Part shown: in pieces, positions 48,180-60,800 of the stretch | Layout of the letters: each line of letters starts with the position of its first letter | Numbering within the stretch: the stretch's first letter is position 1 | NCBI GenBank assembly: GCA_013399695.1 | Contig: VXAU01001865.1 | Coordinates: 620,001-684,000 of the forward strand | Direction: 5' to 3' | Length of the DNA: 64,000 nucleotides | DNA from: Formicarius rufipectus | Taxonomy: Eukaryota; Chordata; Aves; Passeriformes; Formicariidae | The notes under the pieces: model-generated | What the model was told of the DNA's origin: nothing | Databases searched by the model: none | The model's input: the letters and a program-made list of their open reading frames with translations, nothing else | Position numbers and translations under genes: made by a program

Positions 48180-48835
48180 TGACAGCAAACCTCCACACGC
48201 ACCCCACCTCCGGCTGCAGCACCCGCNTCCCTTGTTCGCTTCAGCCCCGTGGTCAGGACTCTGCCGACATGAGCGACGTGGAGGAGAACAACTTCGAGGG
48301 GAGGGTGAGTGGCCGCCCCAGTGCGGGCCGTGCTGAGGGGGGGACCGGGCCCAGGGGCGGTGGGTGGCGGCGCTCCGCGTCCCCCGGCCCGACGGAGGCG
48401 GCAGCAGCGCAACTTGGCTCTAAAATGGCTCCTTCAGGCGCCTGAGCCTCACCTGGGCCGTGGGTGATGGTCCGCGTCCCCCTCCACTCCCCGCGTTTCT
48501 CCGGAACACGCTCCCTTCTCCCGTCGCCCCGGTGCTGCGGGTCGGCCCGCGCCCCGCCAGCTTAGGTTGTTTCGTGAGAAGGACGCTGCTGTATCCCCCG
48601 ATGTTTCTCCCCGCTGCTCTGTTTTCCTCCCGCGGTCCTGAGCTGCCCTGTCGTCCGCCGGGCCCTGGGGTCGCTACCCGGCCGAACAGCCGAGGCCTTC
48701 CCCCCACCCGAGAGAGGAGGGACCCCGCGTCCTTTTGTGAGAGGTGCGCTGCTTCTCCTGACTGCAGGAGCTGCCTCGGGCCGGGCCCCCCCCCGGCCAT
48801 CGGGGAGGCCCGGCCGTCGCTGTTAAACCATTGAA
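48180..48835 (+). promoter_or_regulatory. TRA2A: CpG island and promoter of TRA2A
   Basis: A strong GC- and CpG-rich block covering the TRA2A start codon and the first 550 bases of intron 1. A single N at 48227 shows that some 5' UTR or promoter sequence is unresolved. Long frames on both strands here result from the base composition. Confidence 0.75.
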
Positions 48836-51800
48836 ACTCATCGTTCGCGCAGCTGAAGGCTTCAGATGAGCTGCTGTGGCTCTTTAACCTCGCTAGGCCT
48901 GTGTTCTTTTCCTCTGATGGCTGCGAGTGTTCGTGTACACGTGTGACAGGTCCCTTTTATTTTCAGTGTTTTTGTGGGTTTTGCTTAGTGATGATCACGG
49001 CAAGCAGGAATTAGAAGCTGCTTGAAACAAAAATGAAATGTGTGCTCAGTTTTCTTCCATCACCATTTACTTTTTTCAAAATTTTGCAGAGATTTTTTTT
49101 TTTGGTTCATTCTTTTGAGAAATTCTTTACAGAATCACCTGAGTATACCTTTAGTAATTCTTTCTGATGAACCAGTGACAGCAGCTTTGCAGTTATATAC
49201 AGAATTAATGTCAGGGTAAACGAGCAATAAAATTTTGAAAGAACAGTGTCTCATTCCAGCGATTATTTTGCACGAGTATTATTGCCCTTTTTGTGGTGTT
49301 AGTGAAAAAAAATTAATTAAAATTCTATAGGCCGAAAGTTCCTTACCTAGCTGTGCAATGACTGCTGCTGCTTCCTCAGGTGAGGTGAACAAAACCTTTT
49401 CTTGTATTGATTGCTTGGACAAAAGGTGGCTGGATAGGTAAGCTCTATTCAGGTAAATCAGCGGTTCTCTGAAGGGGAAACAGCTAAGAAAGTTGAGCAA
49501 GGAGTGTGTGCTCGGTTGGGATTTTTGTTTGTTTTGGGGGTTTTTGTTTTTATTATTACTTAAATTTTCCGTTTTGCAGTCAATACTTTTTAAGAATTAT
49601 TTTCTTGTCTGTATTCCCACTGTGGGTTATTGTTAGAAATAATTACTTTAATTGCCAGAACATTTGTATTGGGTTCCTTGGTGGATCTGTTCATGTTACA
49701 AAGCTGTTACAGCTTTGTTGTTTCAGTATTTCTGCACGCTGCCTTCTGCCAAAGGCACAAGTAAAATAATGTTTTCAGAGTGTGTAAAGTCTGAAAAGTC
49801 CTACGTAGCACTTTCTGTGACTGCTACTTCTTAGTTTGTTTTGGGTTTTTTGTTTGTTTTTTTGTTTGGTTTTTGTTTGTTTTTTGTTTGTTTAGTTTTT
49901 GTTTGTTTTGGGTTTTTGTTTGTTTGGGTTTTTTGTTTGTTTTGGGTTTTTTGTTTGTTTTGGGTTTTTTGTTTGTTTTGGGTTTTTTGTTTGTTTTGGG
50001 TTTTTTGTTTTGGGTTTTTTGTTTGTTTGGGGTTTTTTGTTTGTTTGGGGTTTTTTGTTTGTTTGGGGTTTTTTGTTTGTTTGGGGGTTTTTGTTTGTTT
50101 GGGGGTTTTTGTTTGTTTGGGGGTTTTTGTTTGGTTTGGGGTTTTTGTTTGGTTTGGGGTTTTTGTTTGGTTTGGGGTTTTTGTTTGGTTTGGGGTTTTT
50201 GTTTGGTTTTTTGTTTGTTTTTTGTTTGGGGTTTTTTGTTTGGGGTTTTTTTTTGTTTGGTTTTTTAATGTAAAATTTACTTAATGGAAAGAGCTGCTCA
50301 CTGTATTGAATCTTTATTTGGAAAACTTATTTTTGCTCCATAACACTGAAATTTCTCAATCAGTCTGGCATGTGCTAGTGTCTTGTCTGTTGGTATTTTT
50401 TATGAAAGACCATAATGACAGATACTTGATTAATAATTTGGAGGAGTTGTGCTTCTGCTGAAGAATCTTTGTAAGCCTTCTTTTTTGCTTAGTAATACTT
50501 TTTTGTTGTGATTCTACTAAAATATTTGAAATAATATAAAACATTACTCTGAAATACAGTTTTAATTTCCACTTAAAATGTTCACAGGCATAAAATTAAG
50601 CATATGTAACTTTGAGGCTGTAGTGTTTAGTCTGCTAGCTGCAGTTGGGTAGGGCTCTGTCATGCACTGAACGTCCAGGTGCTTCAGTTTGCTACATACA
50701 GGCACCTGAAACTGAGAGAGCAAAGGAAAAGTTTCACTGGGAGAAAGAACTGCAGAAACCAGAAAAAAAGTTTGTGAATAATCTGTTTTCCTGGAAATTG
50801 CCAAAATAAGAATTCTGCGTGTCTTTTCAGTTCTTCCACCTGCTATAAACTTAAGTACTAACTAGTGTGATGTGCTTTTAAAAAACTAAATGCCAAGGGA
50901 GTAAGGGAGTTTTAAGTTTTTCCTTTTTTATTTTATCTCTGTAGGTACATATTGCCCCAAAACACTTCAGTGAAAGTTGAGTATGATCAGGACTTTTTTT
51001 AAAGGTTATTTTATCAGCATTAAGGTACTGTCCATGTATGTGCTTTGCCTCTAATTTATGATTTTAAAATCATGATGTTAATTAATCTGAACAGAAAACT
51101 GAGAATAGTTATGGAAATAACTTTCCAAGGAAAGTGCTTGATTTGCACTGCTCAAAAATTTTATTTTCTGTAGTATTGGGTAAAATCATTGTAGAACTTT
51201 TCTCCTTGAGCTCACTCATTTCTTGACTGACTTTTTTTAAAGCAAGTGTTAATCAAATTTTTGTTTCATTTTGTTTCAACTTAAACAAGTTCTCTGTAAA
51301 GAAAGTGGCTGGTTGAACAGAAGAAATCCCTCTCTTCAAATGTGATTTAATGGAAAGAAATAGAAGAATTAAAAAAATATTTAGTGGACGTGCTAGATCT
51401 AAGTTTATGGACATTAAGAAGAAAAACAGATTTTAAATTGTACTTCTTATCCAGTGGTATCTCTTACTGCTGCCAGGTAGCTCTTATTTCCTTTCATATT
51501 TTTTGTTATTTTTAATAGGGTACTCTTTATTTACTGTGTGCTCTGTGGTGCAACTTAAGGTATTTCCCAGAGCAGTGATCAAGAGGGAGTCTGAACAAAC
51601 CTGCCCTTCAGTAGCTCCCCTTGAAACTTTGATTAGTTTGGGGTTTTTGAGTTTCTGATATTTGATTTCTGCAGTCTGAAAGGTTTAGCAGTTTTCTGCC
51701 AGTGTTAATGTTCTGTTTGTCTTAAAACTTTATCAGAACAAAGGTGCAACTCTCAGTTTATAAGTCTGTATTGGTTCTCTTCCTTGATTCTAATGAAGTG

Positions 51801-54800
51801 TTTCGTCCTGGTCTGTGCAGAATCTTACAGTAAGATAAATAGTAAAATCTAAGAAAGCACTTCAAGAAACATACGATTTTGCATGTGAGCCATCTTGTTG
51901 AAGGAAGTATGCATAGCTGATAGGTATGTGAGCAGCTTTTGGGTTAATTTAGCTGTGAATGTGCCTTATATTTCATTCATGAAACTTGTATGCCGAATAC
52001 TTAACTACATATGGAATTACGTAACTGATCAACTTTGAGATCATTTCTTTGGCAAAAAAAAATTGTACGCGGGTTGGGCTTCTTTAGCTATTGTATTCCA
52101 CCTCTCCTGAAGTGGCAGTCTGCCACATCTGTGGGAAGTAAGGCATATTGCTTTCCATACCTTTTGGAACAAAGGCACTATGGTCTGTTTATGCTCAGGG
52201 GCTCTGCATTCATTTGGAGAGTGCTCTGATCACCCTGCGGTGTCTTACGACCAGTGTGGGAAAGGAGTTTCTCTGGAAGTCGGGTTTTTATTTTTCTTTT
52301 AATTTTTTTTTTGTTTTGTTTTAATCCAGCTTAATGAATTCTAGGTTGTTCTGGACCATGTCAGCTGGGAAGACTGCTCTTTTTGAAAACAAATTCTTTT
52401 TACCGTCTTCCGTGTGTGGTAAAGGAGTGACTACTGAACCCTCCCTGAAGAGGTGTATTTTCAAGCCTCAGTGAGAAGATCAACTTGTAATTTAAAAAAA
52501 GTTTATTGCTGAAGCTTCTTTTTTTTGTTGTTTTTCATAAAGAGGATCAATGAGAAATGCATAAAGTTTGTTTATGTTGGTAACATCTAAAATACAGATG
52601 TCTACGGTAGCATAACTTAAGAGTTACATTTTATACAGAAGCTTATGTATTCTATTGCAATATTTATAGAGGAAGAGCTAATTAATGGATCAGTTTTGGT
52701 TTTAGTATAGAGTAACAGAACATAGTATGAAGCAAAAATTATTCAGCTTCTCTTGTGAGTTTCAGGGAAAGTTGGTAGATTGCTGTCAAAACAGTGTTTA
52801 AAATGTCATCTTGTCCTTTTTCCTAAGTGAGATGTCACTAACTCGACAGTTTTATCCAGTGAATGTGGGCTGCTGCTAAATTCCTGTTTCTTTTTTGACT
52901 GCTTAGATTTTTCTGTCCCCTTACAGAGTTCAATTTTTTTAGTTTGGGTAGGAGTTTATAGCAGGATTTTTGGAAAGTCTGAACTATCATTTTGCTGGCT
53001 TGGTAGTATTGCTAGACTATTTTTGTCCTGTACTCTTTTTCTCCCCATGTATATTTCCTCTTAAGAGGGTCAAATGATTTTCACCTGAAATTTGTGTGAT
53101 TTAGTGGATTTTTTTTTTTCTTCCCTTTATTTAGCATCTCGCTCTAAATTTTAGTAGGCTTTCAATCACACTGCAGTGGTAAGATGTGACTTGAGGTAAT
53201 GCATGAAGAGTAGTGTAAAGGACTAGTTTTTGGGGTTTTTTTGCTTCTTTCTGTTTGCTTTGGATTTTGCAATGGTGGAAGGGATGAGTTCTGCTTTGGG
53301 GTTTGTTGGTTTTTTTCCCTCGTGTTCTTTATTATTCCATGTCTTGGTGGGTGAAAAACTGAAAGAACACTTAAAGACTTCTGCAATTCTACTCAGCATA
53401 AAAGTGTTGTAAATGCTTTTAAAATAGTAATTGTATTGGAAAGTCAGATTTATTTTGAAGGATGCAAGGAAGAGAAGTGCTGGATAGAACTTACATCACT
53501 TAAACAGCTGTACTAGGATGTTGAAATACACAGATGTGACTGATGTCTTGCTTAGGTGGATCATCTGAAGTTATTGATAGTTGTTCAGTGACTGGATTTC
53601 TGTGATCATGAGGTAATGGGGTGAGTGGAGAGATCTGTTCCATAGTGCTTCATTTTGTTATTATTTCTGGGAAGAGAGAGGGTAACAAGGATTAAAAATA
53701 CTGTGCTCTCCTTAATTGCTTCTAGTTGTGCATCTTATCCAGAGAATCAGTAAGTGAAGCTGCAGACCTTAGATTTTGTTTGTCTACTGTAATTTCTTTG
53801 GCTCCAAGTTCCAACCCTCAGTGAATCATTAGTCTCATTTCTTGGCGTGTATTGAAGGAAGCCACCGCATCTTATTCTGGGGAAGCACCCTGTTACAACT
53901 GAGTTGGGTTTTTTGTAATTATTATTTGGGGGAGGGGATATTTTTTTGTTTGGAGAGGGATTGGTGATAGTTGTATTGTTTTTTTCTGAGGGAAGTGTTA
54001 TTGACATATGTAGCGTTTGTTTTGAAAGGAAAGTCAGATTTGACAAATATGACAAAGTTAGCTGAAGCTTCTCTTCCTGCAGGTTGTAGTGACAGCAAAC
54101 GTAGATAGTTTGACTTGGTGCCAGTGAGTTATCTGCCTATGAATTTGTAAGGGGGAAAAGTAGTGACTGGACAGCTGCATAATAAAGGCAAAGTATTAAA
54201 ATAGGTACTGCTTTATAGGTTAGTTTTGGGATGAGAAACTGAGTTTAAGCGGAGTCTCATGTGACCCTTAAATGACTGGAAAATCTTCAGAAAAAGATCA
54301 GAAAGTGCTCAGGATTCAGAGTGCAATTTTAATCTTCTATCTTTATACAGTTATTTAGTTTCTGTGTTAGTAATGGAGCTAAGGTCAGAATGTATAGGTT
54401 GCTTAAAGACCAATTCAGAATTGCGTATTTTAGTGCTGTGGATAATAGAGGTGTCTATTTTCTTGTGTTAAAGGTAACTAAGAATGTTAAATATCTTTGT
54501 GATTGATATTGCAGAATAGGTATAAGTTTTATGAAGAACCATTGGGTTGGTTTGTCTTATAGACCAAGATACAGCTTGCTAATCATTTTATTATAGTAGG
54601 AGGGAGAAGAGGAAAATTCAGAGCTCCAAGATGTCACAAGGAAGATTTTAAAGAATCTCTTAACCCATGCCTATAGTCTTTCTGATATAAGTCTTATTAG
54701 GTACTTTTTCAGTGTCATCCTGAAGTCCTTAAACTCTTGCAAGGTAATGTGATTCCCTTAGTCTCTCCTTTTGAAGCTTTGTAGGAGGTATAACTAGGTG

Positions 54801-57800
54801 ACCTGTGTGGCATCAGAATATGAGGTGTAATTCCTTGCAAATGACAGGCACAGTGTACAACTGCTATCAGGTAATCTCTTCAGCTGCAATTTACATCTAC
54901 AGTTATTTGGTTGAGGAAGTTTGAAATCTGTAGGAACTTAGACTTCTGCCTCTGTCATTTCAGTTTTAAAGTTGTATGTTTGTGAGTGCAGCCTCTAAGG
55001 GTCTTAAAGAGATAGTTCCAAAAGGACTTGACCTACATGAAGTGATGCAGTGTTTACTTCTGGTAACTTAACACAGAATTGCTGTCATAACTGGTATTAT
55101 TAGAGACTCTGTGGATAGTAATCCTAAGATGCTTCAGTTGAATAGTTAAGGACCCTAAGCTGACTTTTACATTGTATGGGAAGAGTTGAGTCCTTGGTGT
55201 TTTTGGCACCTCCCAACACTTACAGACTGTGCAGTGTCTGGGAGGTGGCCTGGGGGATGATGGGTTGCTTTTGTTCAGGCTTCCAGAGTTCTTGTTCAAG
55301 AATTGATCTCCCAGATATGAAAAGTACGGACAGTGTAGTATCCTCATTAAGAAGGGGTGTCTAAGGAGGGGGGATTCTTTTTCTCTTTACTGAAGGGTAT
55401 TTTCTGAGTAGGGTGTCACTTTGAATGGTGTTCTATATTGCTGATAGTTTTTACTAGGGAGAGAAGTAGAAATAATTCCTAGAGAAACTGGCAAGTGTTG
55501 CAAAGAGTGAGGTATAACGGGAAGAATTTAGGAGGCTATTGTACATTGAAGAATACGAAAACAGGCAAGATAATGAAAAATCATGCTACTGGTTCTGAAA
55601 GAAAAATTTCTTTTATCATGAACAGTGGTTTTCAAATGTAAAAACAATAAATAAAATTTGACGATATTTAAATATATCTACATCATTTATTTCAGTGAAA
55701 GTAATGTAATTGGTGTAGCATATAGCCTTAGTAAGGGTAGCCTATTATGCAGAGCAGCTTGCATGGTTCACCTGTCACAACCAAGTGTTGAATTTGGCCT
55801 TCATAGTTAAAGTTTGGCAGGCCTGTCGTCCCAGTAGGTGACGTTCTCCATGTGTCCCTTGTCCTTTTAGTTGAGATAAGAGGGAATGGTAGTGTGGTTC
55901 TAATATTCTTATTAAGTAGTCTCTCAGGTTCCAGTTCTGGCGGATTTATGGTCTTGAAATATGAGGATAGCATTCTTTGAAAAGAACTTCAGCCCAGAGT
56001 ACTGAAGAACTTTAACTGCAAAACCAAATGCAAGTCCAAACATAGGTGGAGTAAGAAGTAAATTGAGAAAAATACTGTGAGGACAGGGAGGACAAGAAAT
56101 GCAGATAAACATGAAGTGTAACACCTGTGGGAGTAGAACTTGCTATGTGTGTTTTCATTAAGCATTTTCCACATTTCTGTAAATTTACAGAAATGTATAG
56201 CATACTGTTCTGTAGGGGATTTTATAGCTAAGCTCCCTAGAAATGCTGTACACTATATAATGTTAGGAAATCCTAACCTGCTCTTTGTTTGCTTGTTTTC
56301 CTAGTTTTTCTCTTGTGTGCCTTACCATGCAAGAAAAAATAACTCCTGTCTTTACTTTTATTGGATTGCTTTAATTGTACTATTTTGCATCTTAGTTTAT
56401 GTGGATTATATAAGGAAAACAGGATAAAAATGAGGAAGAAAAAGTAGGAAGAATAATAATTTATGTTGCTTATACCTGTGTGCATTTATTACGCAAGTAA
56501 GTATGTGCATAGATAGGTTTTGACTGGAAATCCTTCAGCAATCCATTCTGTTGAACTGAGTGTGTCTTAGTAATCTGTAGGAGTAAAATTTGGGGTATTC
56601 AATATTGAGAAGTACATAGTTATTGTTTTAGGGGGGGAATTACTGATATCAATACTTCAGTGCATTTGTGCTAATTAGTTTTTAGTGTATCTGTATCTTA
56701 CAAAAAAAATCTGAAAGGGGAGGAGGGTAGTTTTGCAAATACAGTAAAACACTGAGAACGCAGTAAACTCATTGTTAGAACGTAGACACTTATACAGTTT
56801 TAAAGATACTTAAACAAAAAAAAGTTGTTTTATAAAATAGTTTCTTGCACTTTACCTGCTGGCTTTTCAATTTGGTAGATAACATCTGAACTCCAGCAGA
56901 GTTTTATAATCCCCACGTGCTTAAATATACTAAATGTTCTTTTTCCATTAAGGTTAATGTTCGTGAAGAAATTGAAGAGTTTTTTCCAAGAATGTGGAAG
57001 ATAAATCAAGATAAAAGAAGGCTAATGAAAAGTATTAAAGATCAGAAAATTAAAATTGAATGGGGGAAAAAATTGAACAGAAGATTGGTCAGATAGAAGC
57101 ACTTGAATATTTTTTTAAGGCTATAATGAATTGTTTGAATTGGGGAAGAATACACGAAGTATGAAAAATGAAAAACTCAATGAAGAATGAAGAAAAGTAG
57201 AAAGCAAGAGTGAAGTAGAATTAAAAGAATCTGGAAGAATGAATGGGTCCTAGGTTAAGTAAATGTATGGTTTATGTTCCAGTGTCTGTATGATCAAGTT
57301 ATAGATGAATTTGCATGATTACTTAGTTAATAGACAATTGGTGATCTGGTTCAAGCAGGGACCTATTTGAGGAAAGCATACAATATTAACAGTGGGTTAG
57401 CAAAATGAAATTTGTTTTGGAGGGTATTGCCTAACCATTTGTTTTTCAGGAGCAATCAATATAATAGATTTACTGTACGTTAAATGTTAGGAGTTAGGCA
57501 TTTATGCAACCAATACCATTTTTAATACTGTCTTTTTTGTTAGGAGTCTCGCTCCCAGTCAAAATCTCCAGCTGGGAGTCCTGCTCGTGTAAAATCGGAG
57601 AGCAGGTCAGGATCTCGCAGTCCATCGAGGGCTTCCAAACATTCTGAATCGCACTCTAGGTCAAGATCAAAATCAAGGTATGTTCGGAAAATTATTTGGG
57701 TCAACTCAGTGTTGCTGATTTTCTTTTGGTAGATTGATGAGATTTCTTTTTCCCTTTTGTAAGAACTACAAACCTTCTGGGGTGTAGTTAACAGAGTGAT

Positions 57801-60800
57801 GTTAATTTGCATGTTTGTGCTCGTACAGGTGGACAAAATTGAGGAAAGATTTCATGGGTATGAATAGAGAAAGTACTGTAAATGGAAGTAGTAACAGAAA
57901 TCACAACTAAAATTTGTGGTTTGTTTTCTCAAGAAGAGAGAGAAGAGATTGCATCTTAATTCAGAAGGGATTACATCTCAACTCTGTAAAGCTCCTACCT
58001 CCTCCCCTCAAAATCTTTCATGGAGGAGTTCTTGTGTGGACCTTTTCTTCAGGCAAAAAAAATTGTCCAGTGAGAACTGCAGCAAAGGTGGCCAGGATTA
58101 GATAAAAATAATAAGCTCTCTAACTTTTGGAAATACTGGAAAATACTGCTTGGGGGCGTTCTTGATATTCCTTCATTGTAGGCTTTAAAAACATAAAAAC
58201 TGCATCGTAAATTGGATGTAGATGGTTCTTGACTTATGAGACCTCTAAGATTTAAATTTATTTTTTGATGCTGTGTATGTCTTTCTGTGTCCTTTTCTAC
58301 CCCGGGTGTGTATGTGCAGCTTTTTAGCTGTCAGTTCTGACAGACCTTGCATGGAACATAAGAAGCACATCTGTCTCTTTTTCCTCTAATATGCCATAAG
58401 TATTACCTGGTTTATGCTGCCTGTCTTCTGTCTTTCTTGTACCATCATACTGATGAAAATGAGGAGAGCTACCGAATCTTTTCCTTCATCAACAAAGAGA
58501 GAAACCAGGAAACACCATTTGTAGTTCTGGAGGGGGAACAGGAATTGCATAGGCTTGTGTTGTTCCTCCTCCCCAGTTTTTGGGAGAGATCAGATTTTCT
58601 CTGTTTATACACTTTGTACCAGGGCAGCTGAAAAAGAGTTGCTGTGCTCCCAATTCTGAAAGTTCAGAATAATGTTAGTTTCTTTTTTTGCAGTGTTTAG
58701 CCAGATAACTGCCTATTGAAAACAGAGCTTATTGTTGGCAAAGATGTATCCAAAGAAATGCTTAAGGAGTTAGACAGGTGTTTAGTTTTTTCAGTCTGAA
58801 ATAATTTTTGTGCCTAGGTGAACTTAACTTGTAGGTATCGCAGCACTAGAATGCTGCCAGATCTTTTTGGTTTTCAGTCGAAACAGTACTTTACAGTGTG
58901 GCATGTCTGGTTTCTGTATCATTGTGCATGTGTTAGTTAGATAAGCAGCCAAGCTGGTGAAAGTTTAAACTTTGAAATTCCCAAAAACTGTTGTGAATAT
59001 AATCCTCAGTGTATGCTGGGAGTACTCTGACAAAGTTAAAAATTATGCTACTGAGCAGTTTATTAGAGATCTGTGCAATCATTAGATGTGCAAAGTAGAA
59101 GCAGCTTAATGATATTAATTGTAGGGATCCTGTTTAAGATTTTTGGCTAGGAAACATAAGGCTTACAGTTCAATACATTATGTGCATATGACCTAACTAA
59201 AGGCTTTGTGTTTGTTGAAGATCCAGGTCCAGAAGACATTCGCACAGACGTTACACTCGTTCCAGATCCCATTCTCATTCCCATAGGAGACGTTCTCGAA
59301 GCAGATCATACACACCAGAATACCGTCGTCGAAGGAGCCGTAGTCATTCTCCAATGTCCAACAGGAGACGGCACACTGGCAGCAGAGTATGTCATGTTCA
59401 TCAAGGCTGAGTATCAACAAAACAATTTCTGCTTTTCTAGGTTACCTGCAGGCTTGAGTTTGACCTACTGGCTTGTCCGTGGAGGATGTGGGAATTGGGT
59501 GGGAGTGGGGAGTATCTGTGAAGCAATCTCTGTCCTTACAGCTGGACACTTATCTCTTGGGCCTGCAATTGGCAGGTAAGTTGTAGAAATTAATTGAAAA
59601 ACATTCAATTGCAAGTCAGTATGTGCAGGTAGGGTGACTCTAGAAGTTGAACCCTTCTGACTTTTTTGTTAGAGTTCCAAATACGTGTACCCCTCACAAA
59701 AATGAGACCTTCTCTGTGCATATTTGCAAGCTGACATTATTGATAAGATTGACTAGAGGATCCAAAGAAGGAAATTCCAAGCGTTAATTTACTTGTAAGA
59801 TAGAGCAAATTATGTTTTGATTGCTTGTGATTTTATACCTCTGATTATTTAATTTGGTTCAACTTGAAGTAAACCTCTGTGTTAGTAGGTAATACATAAA
59901 TCTTACTAGATTAGAAAAATTTACAGTTACAAAAACTATCAGTAAACCTCTCAAGATGGAATTGAGAAGTGTCTCTCTACGGGCAGGAGAAAGTATAGCT
60001 ACACTATCCAAAATCTAAGATACCAATCTTGGGTCATTCAGGAGAGATTTCTCACAGTGTCCCTTGTAATGACAGAATGGTTGGGCTTCGAGTGGTTCTC
60101 TGGGTATTATCTAGTCCAATGCAACTGCTTAAGGAGATTTACCTAGAGCAGGTTGTAGAAAATCACATTCAGGTGGTTTTGAACTATCTCCAGATGAAGA
60201 GACTCCGCAGCATCTCTGCTCGGCATATTCTAGTGCTCAGTGACCCTCAGAAGTTTTTGTTCATATTCAGATGGAACTTCCCATATTTGTGCCCATTGCC
60301 TCTTGTCTTGTTACTGGGCATCACTGAGGACTCTGGCCCCATCTTTGTGACACCAGCCTCTAAGATATTTGTATGCATTGCTAAGGTCTTCTGAGACATC
60401 TCTTCTCCAGGCTAAACAGGCCCAGTTCTCTGAGCCTTTCTTCATAAGAGGTGCTGCGTTCACGCAGTCATCTTCATAGCCCTCTGCTCTAGCAGTTTCT
60501 TGTCCAGTCCATTTCATTGCCTTAGCTTCTGGTTTCACATTACATCAGGCTGATCTAAGTGCCATTACATGCAGCTCTGCATTTTCCTTGTTGAGAGCAT
60601 TGTACTTTTCTGATCCTTTTAGTTTTAATCTGATTTAGTCACCACTTTGTTTTCAGACAAAATTAGTAAAAATACTTTTTTGCTGGCTTACCCTGGTGAA
60701 GCAGATCACCGGAACAGGTAATATCAATGTGAGGGAGAAGACAAGAGCATATGGAAAAGGGCAAGACTCTGGTAGTGCTAAAATACAGTGGCTTAAGCTG

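Noticed and set aside
48074..48834. Frames of 112-126 codons near the TRA2A start
   Set aside because: They are products of CpG-island composition, proline/arginine-rich, without splice or family support; only 48269-48304 is TRA2A coding sequence.
49841..50284. Three overlapping 124-147 codon plus-strand frames rich in F, V, C, L and G
   Set aside because: They are the 18-base minisatellite read in its three frames; the unit length is a multiple of three, so no stops arise.
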